Source of the DNA: JAFMKE01 sp037624485
GTDB taxonomy: Bacteria > Bacteroidota > Bacteroidia > Chitinophagales > UBA8649
DNA length: 64,000 bases
Direction of reading: 5' to 3'
Assembly (NCBI GenBank): GCA_037624485.1
Contig: JASJJC010000009.1
Span: forward strand, 124,001-188,000
In this document: positions 41,860-48,408 of the stretch, piece by piece
How positions within the stretch are numbered: position 1 is the stretch's first letter
Layout of the letters: every line of letters begins with the position of its first letter
The notes under the pieces: generated by a model
What the model saw: only the letters and a program-made list of their open reading frames with translations
Database searches by the model: none
Told to the model about the DNA's origin: nothing
Position numbers and translations under genes: made by a program

Positions 41860-42896
41860 AACTTTTCTATTAATTCTTTTAGGTTGATATTTGAAAGCGA
41901 TTTTTCATCTAAATGGAAAAGTATAATTTCATTGATATTTAAGTTACTTTTTTTTATGATGTTGAAAGATTCAGTAATAATAGTTTCATTCATTTCTTCA
42001 AACTTTAAATTATAACCTTTTGAAAGAAAGAATCCTTTATAAAGCGTGTCTTTTACCACCATTAAATTCATGTTATCAATTATCTTGAAATGGTCGTCAT
42101 TTTCTAGGGCATTTCTCTCAGTGTTTTTTATTATTTTTACTTTGTTGTCATTGTTTGTAATAACGGTTTGAGAGAACAATGGCAAGCCTATATTTAAAGA
42201 GATTGGATAATCTGTCTTGGCAGTAATATACTGTTTTACAATTGAGGATTCTAAGGTAGAATTCTGTTTTTTGTTTTTTAAATCACCTACGTTATATAGC
42301 ATTAAAGTACCTGTTTTTACAGGTGGAATACCTGACTTCTCTCGGTATTTTATTTGATGTAATCTGATTGTTACGTCAATTTCAAAATTATTTTGAAGTT
42401 GCTTTAGAAGCTCAAAATATTTGCCCCTAGTGCTTACTGTCCAATCACAATCAATTTGAATTTGTTTAATTACTTTTCCAAATTGATCTTCACTTATTTG
42501 ATTTATAAGTTTCTCTATTTTATTGGATAAGTCTTCAATATCCAATTCTTTTGATTTAAAAACTCTATTTGTTATAAACACTACAGGAACGATTTCAAAT
42601 TTTTGGTATTCTTGGCTGACACTTTTTAAAACATAGGTTGGAAAAACCCCACCATTTCCCTCAATTGGTTCTTGTAAAGTTTTTCCCTCAATTGGCTCTT
42701 GTACAGTTGCCACATCAAAATAATGTAAATATATTTTATTCGTTTGCGTTATATTTAGTGCCTGCTGGTATGATTTATTGAATTCAGCTTTTGATTTCCA
42801 ATGATAGAAGGAAATATTTTCAGGTAATGTCTTATCATTAGTGCAAGAACTAATCATTACAATTATCGAAAAACCAAATATTATTAATTTATTCAT
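41856..42896 (-). CDS. lipoprotein with a TIM-barrel-like domain, DUF3142-like (island)
   Basis: This 346-residue lipoprotein has lipobox Cys18 (VMISSC). It has a FYHWKSKAEF start, then beta/alpha alternation with VPVVFITNRVF, VIKQIQIDCDWTVSTRGKYFELLKQLQ, IDVTIRLHQIKYRE and TLMLYNVGDL. The IQIDCDWT strand, the following Y-x-L-L helix and the MLYN strand resemble DUF3142-type glycoside-hydrolase-like barrels; this is a low-confidence match by eye. Near residue 75 a nine-residue unit QEPIEGKTL is tandemly repeated (27-base duplication). It is the upstream member of the coupled pair with the 785-residue protein. Confidence 0.65.
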   Translation of the reverse strand: MNKLIIFGFSIIVMISSCTNDKTLPENISFYHWKSKAEFNKSYQQALNITQTNKIYLHYFDVATVQEPIEGKTLQEPIEGNGGVFPTYVLKSVSQEYQKFEIVPVVFITNRVFKSKELDIEDLSNKIEKLINQISEDQFGKVIKQIQIDCDWTVSTRGKYFELLKQLQNNFEIDVTIRLHQIKYREKSGIPPVKTGTLMLYNVGDLKNKKQNSTLESSIVKQYITAKTDYPISLNIGLPLFSQTVITNNDNKVKIIKNTERNALENDDHFKIIDNMNLMVVKDTLYKGFFLSKGYNLKFEEMNETIITESFNIIKKSNLNINEIILFHLDEKSLSNINLKELIEKL

Positions 42897-43045
42897 TATA
42901 CTATTTCAGGAATTTACATTCATTAGCATGAAAAACAACTTTGTATATAAAACGTATCGTCTAAATTAGACACTGCGTATATATCTTATGTAATGTTTGC
43001 AAGATAGAAAATAAGCAAGTAAAATACCTTGATTTCACTCTGCGT

Positions 43046-43112
43046 TTTTTTGTAAATATTTAAATTAAAAAGTATGCATCAAAGGCAAGGCAAAAACTGC
43101 CAGGTGGCTATC
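43046..43112. repeat. 67-bp imperfect direct repeat, right copy
   Basis: Partner of 38691-38757, differing at a handful of positions in the left half; the right 25 bases are identical. Confidence 0.8.
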
Positions 43113-43167
43113 CCGTTTTTATGACTAATCCTTAAGTATTTAGGTTGGGAAGGAGATGGAGTTTAGA

Positions 43168-43872
43168 TTAATTACAGTATTCTTTTATAACATCATAAGC
43201 ATCAAAAAGACCAAGCTCACCAGCTTTAGATAAATCTAAACATCCGCTATCTTTCTGACCTAATTTTATCATTGCAATACCCCTATTGCTATAAGCTTCT
43301 GCATCATTTGGATTAATCTCAATCGCTTTAGAGAAGTCTGCTATTGCTCCTCTATAATCTTCTAAGTCGTATTTAGCATTACCTCTATTGTAATAAGCAT
43401 CTACATCATTTGGGTTAATCTCAATCGCTTTAGAGTAGTCTGCTATTGCTCCTCTATAATCTTCTAAGTCGCTTTTAGCATTACCCCTATTATTGTAGGC
43501 TCCTGAAGCATTTGGGTTAATCTCAATCGCTATAGAGTGGTCTGCTATTGCTCCTCTATAATCTTCTAATTCGTATTTAGCATTACCTCTATTGTAATAA
43601 GCTTCTGCATAATTTGGATTAATCTCAATCGCCTTAGAGTAGTCTGCTATTGCTCCTCTGTAATCTTCTAAGTCGGTTTTAGCAATACCTCTATTGAAAT
43701 AAGCCTTAGCATCATTTGGATTAATCTCAATCGCTTTTGAGAAGTCTGCTATTGTGAGGTCTTCTGAGCTTGGTTCTTCATTTTTTGTAATCTCCTCGGT
43801 GCAACTATTTAGAGATACGACCATCATTAATCCTACAAAGAAGGTAATCATTAAGAAGAAATAAGTTTTCAT
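43168..43872 (-). CDS. TPR-repeat lipoprotein with near-identical repeats (island)
   Basis: This 234-residue protein has lipobox Cys24 (VSLNSC). It holds five to six 34-residue TPR units of the form AIEINPNDAEAYYNRGNAKYDLEDYRGAIADYSK, followed by a degenerate last unit and a capping segment LGQKDSGCLDLSKAGELG. The coding units are 102 bases and almost identical at DNA level, so the array is young or kept uniform by recombination. TPR lipoproteins mediate protein contacts in the envelope; partner unknown. Confidence 0.85.
   Translation of the reverse strand: MKTYFFLMITFFVGLMMVVSLNSCTEEITKNEEPSSEDLTIADFSKAIEINPNDAKAYFNRGIAKTDLEDYRGAIADYSKAIEINPNYAEAYYNRGNAKYELEDYRGAIADHSIAIEINPNASGAYNNRGNAKSDLEDYRGAIADYSKAIEINPNDVDAYYNRGNAKYDLEDYRGAIADFSKAIEINPNDAEAYSNRGIAMIKLGQKDSGCLDLSKAGELGLFDAYDVIKEYCN
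43270..43760. repeat. tandem 102-bp repeats inside the TPR gene
   Basis: Phrases such as TTAATCTCAATCGC recur every 102 bases (near 43314, 43416, 43518, 43620, 43722), each with TCTGCTATTG and TCTTCTAA at fixed offsets. Confidence 0.85.
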
Positions 43873-43984
43873 ATTTGATAAGCTTTTATGTGAAATTAAT
43901 TAATATAAGTCTGATTCAAAAATATTAATATATTTATAAAAACTTTTAGGGATGAAAACATTAATATCATTTGTGTTGAAGTCT

Positions 43985-44042
43985 ATTACTTTTTGTATTG
44001 GAAGTTGTTTACTATATATTTTATTGATTGAATTAAAAGAAA
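43985..44042. repeat. 58-bp perfect direct repeat, right copy
   Basis: Partner of 38371-38428; it ends 33 bases before the gene at 44076 and so overlaps that gene's upstream control region. Confidence 0.85.
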
Positions 44043-44075
44043 TAACTAATTTTAGTTTTAGAAAAAAAAGCAGTT

Positions 44076-44480
44076 ATGGAACAAGAGCTATACTACAAAA
44101 TCGTTGACTTGCTAAAAAGCAAGAATATTGTCGGCTTACATTTTGGTAATGGCGGGCAAGGCGGGGTGCCGGTAATAGTATATTTGAATGCTAAAAAAAT
44201 TGGCAAATATTATAATAGTGGAGAATACTCGTCTTACGGAACACCTGAGGAAGTGGATTTAGCCAACGAGATTATGAGTTGGGAAGGCTATACGGACGCG
44301 ATTATGCGATATGTTATCAGTACAGACTCTTCCGGCGAACCCGTGCTTGCAGACCGATATGAGTGTGAGTTTTATCTAGATGGGTTAGATGATAATGAAT
44401 TAGGTTTGGGTGTACGTGGTTTTGGTGACTGGGGTGAGGAAGAATTCCAAACGAGTGGTTGTTTCAGTATTGTTAAGTAA
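44076..44480 (+). CDS. small acidic cytoplasmic protein of unknown function (island)
   Basis: This 134-residue protein has no signal peptide. It is acidic, with Gly/Tyr-rich turns (LHFGNGGQGGVPVIVYLNAKKIGKYYNSGEYSSYGTPEEVDLANEIMSWEGYTDAIMRYVIST) and a C-terminal DDNELGLGVRGFGDWGEEEF. The size, charge and single-domain alpha/beta pattern would suit an immunity-type protein, but that is only a guess. It is the last gene before the right edge of the island. Confidence 0.65.
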   Translation: MEQELYYKIVDLLKSKNIVGLHFGNGGQGGVPVIVYLNAKKIGKYYNSGEYSSYGTPEEVDLANEIMSWEGYTDAIMRYVISTDSSGEPVLADRYECEFYLDGLDDNELGLGVRGFGDWGEEEFQTSGCFSIVK

Positions 44481-44564
44481 TCATATTGAGGATATTCGAG
44501 TAACCATTGAAGATTAAGATTATGGTCTAAAGAATACTAATTGAAAAAATACATTTAGACAAAC

Positions 44565-44587
44565 AAACCGACAACCAAACCGACAAC
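44565..44587. repeat. 23-bp direct repeat, right copy (two CCGACAAC units)
   Basis: Partner of 37537-37559, about 50 bases inside the right edge of the island. Confidence 0.8.
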
Positions 44588-44639
44588 CAAAATACAAGTA
44601 TTAATATAAGTAATTGATAATCAATATTAAGTTATAGTA

Positions 44640-44652
44640 CCCTAGGGACTAC
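44640..44652. repeat. putative right attachment core (copy of tRNA-Glu 3' end)
   Basis: CCCTAGGGACTAC without the rest of a tRNA, followed directly by a terminator hairpin that is useless for any gene upstream. It is best explained as the displaced original end of tRNA-Glu. Confidence 0.6.
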
Positions 44653-44684
44653 TAAAGGAAGGTGTATGCCTTCCTTTTTTATTG
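44653..44684 (+). terminator. orphan terminator at the right edge of the island
   Basis: GGAAGG-TGTATG-CCTTCC then TTTTTTATT. It is probably the ancestral tRNA-Glu terminator. Confidence 0.8.
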
Positions 44685-44704
44685 TCCTATACTCACCTAA
44701 GAAA

Positions 44705-45343
44705 CTAATAATATAATCTTGGTGCTACAAATTCAATTTCTAATTGAACAGGAACATCATAAACATCAGGAAAAGAATTTGTCGAACAACCATACACAGT
44801 GCCGGAAAAATTACCAATAACAGGATCTCCAAAAGTATACGGATTATTGATATTTACAGGGTTTATTGTGCCTGCAGACCCCAAACTAGTTATCATAAAA
44901 TTTTCTAAGGAAATAGCAATACTAATTGTGCCTGCGCTAGCAGCCGTATTTTCATTAAAACCACAGAAAGTCTCTGGCCAATTTAAGTTGTCCATATTTA
45001 AAGTGAGAATATTTTCAACTTCGTTCACCCCAATACTAAGGTTTGAAAAATTTAATTGTATCGAAAAAACATCACCACTTATATAGCTTGCAGCGCCTTT
45101 ATCAGCTAATCCAGCACTAATTAATGCCCCGTTCGTGGTGAGACTTGCATAACAGCCGTTACCCAAAGCAGCGGCATATGCATAATAGCTGCTATAATTA
45201 CCTTCCACTTTATGGTTGACACCATCAATAGTTATTGAAAACATATAATAATCATTACCACTTTTTGGGCTGCCGTTATTTTCTTTGTCACAAGCTAAAG
45301 ATGTAAGACAAATACACAAGCTTAAAATTAAAAATTTCTTCAT
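44705..45343 (-). CDS. lipoprotein of unknown function
   Basis: This 212-residue lipoprotein has lipobox Cys18 (LTSLAC). The mature part is beta-rich with many small residues (YYMFSITIDGVNHKVEG, GAASYISGDVFSIQLNFSNLSIG) and two further Cys. A DYYMFSITIDGVNHKVEGN opening of this kind is common in small Bacteroidota surface lipoproteins. It is just outside the right edge of the island and next to the collagen-like gene, divergently. Confidence 0.7.
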   Translation of the reverse strand: MKKFLILSLCICLTSLACDKENNGSPKSGNDYYMFSITIDGVNHKVEGNYSSYYAYAAALGNGCYASLTTNGALISAGLADKGAASYISGDVFSIQLNFSNLSIGVNEVENILTLNMDNLNWPETFCGFNENTAASAGTISIAISLENFMITSLGSAGTINPVNINNPYTFGDPVIGNFSGTVYGCSTNSFPDVYDVPVQLEIEFVAPRLYY

Positions 45344-45467
45344 ATTCTACTTATTTTAAATGTCCTCAAAAGTATGTTTTTTTTTAATTGTCTTTACAGA
45401 AATTAATAATCTATTTTAATTTTTTCTTATATTCGTTCAATTAGAAAAACAACATAAACTAAACATA

Positions 45468-48002
45468 ATGAAGAATCTACAAATTGCTTTGATTGCCTTG
45501 ACAATGCTTGTATCACTTTCTATGGCCCAATCTCCAGAAGGCTTTAAATACCAAGCAGTGGTAAGAGACGCGTCAAGCAATCCTATGACCGATAAAGCGG
45601 TCGGGATGCGTTTAACAGTTCAACAAGGAAGTATTGGAGGCACAGCAGTTTATACAGAAACATTTGCACCAACCACCAATGCCTATGGCTTAGTTAACCT
45701 AGAAATCGGAACAGGAACAAGCACAGATGATTTTTCAGCTATTGATTGGTCAAATGGTCCCTACTTTGTGGAAACGGCTATCGACATCAACGGCGGTTCA
45801 AGCTATGTAACAATGGGTGCAAGCCAATTAATGAGTGTACCTTATGCATTATATGCAAAAACATCAGGGAATGGTCAAGGCCCGCAAGGACCTGCAGGAA
45901 ATGATGGAGCAGATGGTCAAGATGGAAACGATGGAGCAGATGGTATTGATGGCGCAACAGGTGCGCAAGGCCCTCAGGGATTAACAGGCCCACAAGGACC
46001 TGCAGGAAATGATGGAGCAGATGGGGTTGACGGTGCACAAGGACCGCAAGGCATACCTGGAGTACAAGGAGCAACTGGCCCACAAGGTCCTGCAGGAAAT
46101 GATGGAGCAGATGGAAATGATGGACAAGATGGAATTGATGGCGCACAAGGCCCAGCAGGAGTAACCGGTCCTCAAGGTCCAGCAGGAAACGATGGTGCAG
46201 CTGGTCAAGATGGCTTACAAGGTCCCGCGGGAGCAACAGGTCCTGCAGGAAATGCTGGAGCAGATGGAAATGATGGTGTTGACGGTGCACAAGGACCGCA
46301 AGGCATACCTGGAGTACAAGGAACTAATGGTCCTCAAGGAGCAACCGGAGCTTCTGGCGTACAAGGTTTAACAGGCGCGCAAGGCCCGCAGGGATTAACA
46401 GGTGCAGCAGGAACAAACGGAATAGATGGAACTGATGGTGCCACTGGGTCAACAGGACCAACAGGACCTCAAGGGCCAACCGGATTAACTGGAGCACAAG
46501 GATCATCTGGGAATGATGGTGCAGATGGGGTTGATGGTGTTGACGGTGCACAAGGACCGCAAGGCATACCTGGAGTACAAGGAGCAACTGGCCCACAAGG
46601 TCCTGCAGGAAATGATGGAGCAGATGGAAATGATGGACAAGATGGAATTGATGGCGCACAAGGCCCAGCCGGCCCGCAAGGTCCAGCTGGAAATGTTGGA
46701 GAATCAGCCTATGACATTTGGATAGGACTGGGAAATGTAGGAACTGAAACTGATTTTGTTAATTCATTAACACCACCAATAAGTGAATCTTTTTACTACA
46801 TAGATGGTGATGGTGATGGTTTTGGTGCGTACGATAATGTAGTCTATTCTTCAAATGTTCCGCCAGGCTATGTCCTTAATGATTTGGACTGCGATGATCA
46901 AGAAAGTACATCAAATCCTAATGGAGTAGAAGTTTGTGATGGTATGGATAATGATTGTGACGGTCTAATAGATGAAGATTTTGACCAAGATGGAGACGGC
47001 TGGCCTACTTGTGATAATGCGATGGGTCCGGCAGACTGTGATGATACAGATCCCAATATAAATCCTGGTGCTTTTGATATTCCCGGTAACGGTATTGATG
47101 AGAATTGTGATGGCATTATTGAGCCTGCAGAATGTGGAAATGGAATTGTAGAATTTGGTGAAGAATGCGATGATGGTAATTTTAATGACAATGATGGTTG
47201 CTGGGATTGTATGGAGTTTTTTGATAATGACAATGATGGATTTTTCAGTGATGTAGATTGCGATGATAGTAATGCGTCAGTTTATCCAAATGCTCCTGAA
47301 CTTTGTGACGGAATTGGTAATAATTGTAACAGCATTATGCTAGAAATAGATGCTGATGGTGATGGTTTCGTTGAGTGCAACTATGATGCTCTTACCTGGG
47401 CGGGATCACCTCAAGTTATTGGCGGTGGCGACTGTGATGATGCAGATCCCAATACTTTTCCTGGTGCTTCCGAAATTTGCGGAGATGCTATTGATAATAA
47501 TTGTAATGGTCAAATTGACGAAGGATGCTTAAACATCGGTGATATCTATCAAGGAGGTATTGTCTTTTACTTGGATGGAAATGGCGGAGGATTAATTGCT
47601 GCTCCTAGCGACCAATCTTCCGGTGCTCAATGGGGCTGTTATGGAACGCCAATTTCAGGAGCAGATGGAACAGCAATAGGCACAGGAGCTCAAAACACAA
47701 TTGATATTGAATCAGGATGCTCTACCCCTGGAACAGCAGCTGATATTTGCGTAAATCTAGTATTATCGGGCTATACAGACTGGTTTTTACCATCAAAGGA
47801 TGAATTGAATTTAATGTATCAAAACATTGGTCAAGGAAACGCTTTAGGATTAGGAAATGTTGGCGGTTTTGCTAATGGCGGCTATTGGAGTTGTACGGAG
47901 TACGATTTCAACTATGCGTGGTTCCAGATTTTCTTCGATGGGGTCCAGGGCTTCGGCAATAAGACCAACTTCCTCAACGTTCGTTCGGTCAGGGCTTTTT
48001 AA
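45468..48002 (+). CDS. collagen-like surface protein with MopE-type Asp-rich repeats and a C-terminal DUF1566-like domain
   Basis: This 844-residue exported protein has a signal peptide (to SMAQ). The domain at residues 21-135 (SPEGFKYQAVVRDASSNPM ... GASQLMSVPYALYAK) is usual in front of collagen-like or T9SS-associated repeats. Residues about 137-412 are Gly-X-Y collagen triplets (GPQGPAGNDGADGQDGNDG). About 440-690 hold Cys/Asp-rich putative calcium loops (DGDGDGFGAYD, DLDCDD, DGMDNDCDGLIDEDFDQDGDGW). The end (about 692-844: IGDIYQGGIVFYLDGNGGG, WFLPSKDELNLMYQN, GGYWSCTEYDFNYAWFQ, VRSVRAF) is a DUF1566/FGE-like fold. It probably forms a trimeric stalk with a binding head on the cell surface. 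There is no clear T9SS sorting domain. Confidence 0.85.
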   Translation: MKNLQIALIALTMLVSLSMAQSPEGFKYQAVVRDASSNPMTDKAVGMRLTVQQGSIGGTAVYTETFAPTTNAYGLVNLEIGTGTSTDDFSAIDWSNGPYFVETAIDINGGSSYVTMGASQLMSVPYALYAKTSGNGQGPQGPAGNDGADGQDGNDGADGIDGATGAQGPQGLTGPQGPAGNDGADGVDGAQGPQGIPGVQGATGPQGPAGNDGADGNDGQDGIDGAQGPAGVTGPQGPAGNDGAAGQDGLQGPAGATGPAGNAGADGNDGVDGAQGPQGIPGVQGTNGPQGATGASGVQGLTGAQGPQGLTGAAGTNGIDGTDGATGSTGPTGPQGPTGLTGAQGSSGNDGADGVDGVDGAQGPQGIPGVQGATGPQGPAGNDGADGNDGQDGIDGAQGPAGPQGPAGNVGESAYDIWIGLGNVGTETDFVNSLTPPISESFYYIDGDGDGFGAYDNVVYSSNVPPGYVLNDLDCDDQESTSNPNGVEVCDGMDNDCDGLIDEDFDQDGDGWPTCDNAMGPADCDDTDPNINPGAFDIPGNGIDENCDGIIEPAECGNGIVEFGEECDDGNFNDNDGCWDCMEFFDNDNDGFFSDVDCDDSNASVYPNAPELCDGIGNNCNSIMLEIDADGDGFVECNYDALTWAGSPQVIGGGDCDDADPNTFPGASEICGDAIDNNCNGQIDEGCLNIGDIYQGGIVFYLDGNGGGLIAAPSDQSSGAQWGCYGTPISGADGTAIGTGAQNTIDIESGCSTPGTAADICVNLVLSGYTDWFLPSKDELNLMYQNIGQGNALGLGNVGGFANGGYWSCTEYDFNYAWFQIFFDGVQGFGNKTNFLNVRSVRAF
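46026..46156. repeat. 131-bp perfect in-frame direct repeat in the collagen region, copy 1
   Basis: Identical to 46539-46669 (offset 513 bases, 171 codons). A shorter copy of its first part is at about 46278-46322. Confidence 0.85.
46539..46669. repeat. 131-bp perfect in-frame direct repeat in the collagen region, copy 2
   Basis: Partner of 46026-46156. Recombination between the two would change the stalk by 171 residues while staying in frame. Confidence 0.85.
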
Positions 48003-48084
48003 CTATTTATCCATTTAACTATTTTTTATAGTGGGTGGTTTACCGCGTAGCGGTCGATTTTGAAAAATGGGTTTTATACCATGC

Positions 48085-48116
48085 AAAATCCCTCCGAGTA
48101 GGAGGGGTTTTTTTGT
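48085..48116 (+). terminator. terminator after the collagen-like gene
   Basis: AATCCCTCC-GAGTA-GGAGGGG then TTTTTTTG. Confidence 0.8.
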
Positions 48117-48288
48117 GCATTATTTTCGGGTGTGGAAACAAGGATTATACATTCAAAGTTCGCGCAATACGTAGCTTTGTTATACAGCCTTAAGAATTAA
48201 GGAATAATTGTTATGTTTAAGCGATACCAAATCTGAGTGTACTATTTTGGTTTTCCACACGTAATTAACATTTCTAAATAATTTTTCA

Positions 48289-48296
48289 TACCTTTG
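48289..48296 (+). promoter_or_regulatory. -7 element of deaD
   Basis: TACCTTTG matches TAnnTTTG; the start codon is 112 bases further on, leaving a long leader that could control translation, as known for cold-shock helicase genes in other bacteria. Confidence 0.5.
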
Positions 48297-48408
48297 CACT
48301 TTATTAACCGAGTAAGGTTAATTGTTGGGGGTTGCCGAGATCTTTTATAGATAAATTACAAAATTTTTCCTTCCAGCGATTAACAACCTCCAAATATCGC
48401 AATACAAC

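Larger units (their letters stand above)
37427..44652. mobile_element. putative genomic island at tRNA-Glu, 7.2 kb, no integrase
   Basis: The 3' end of tRNA-Glu plus a terminator occurs at the left edge, and the same 13-base tRNA end plus a second terminator and shared flank occurs at the right edge. A 23-bp sequence (two CCGACAAC units) lies just inside both edges. The contents are seven uncharacterised genes with no housekeeping function, a decayed T9SS-domain fragment and repeated intergenic modules. This is the expected picture after site-specific integration into a tRNA followed by loss of the recombinase. No integrase, transposase or plasmid gene is visible. Confidence 0.6.
48003..48408. 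other. non-coding stretch before deaD with terminator and promoter
   Basis: It holds the terminator of the collagen-like gene (48088-48116), then about 170 bases without a recognisable feature, then the deaD -7 element at 48289 and a leader of about 105 bases rich in short inverted repeats. No gene is supported. Confidence 0.6.

Noticed and set aside
38691..43112. 67-bp repeats as integron attC sites
   Set aside because: They lack the conserved core sites (GTTRRRY / RYYYAAC) at both ends and no integron integrase is present.
43270..43760. Regular 102-base repeats as a possible CRISPR-like array
   Set aside because: They are coding TPR units without spacers; no cas genes occur in the window, and no CRISPR array was seen anywhere.
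45787..46659. Two long minus-strand frames opposite the collagen repeats
   Set aside because: They result from the biased Gly-X-Y codons; the encoded His/Leu-rich repeats have no start signals and no protein-like pattern.
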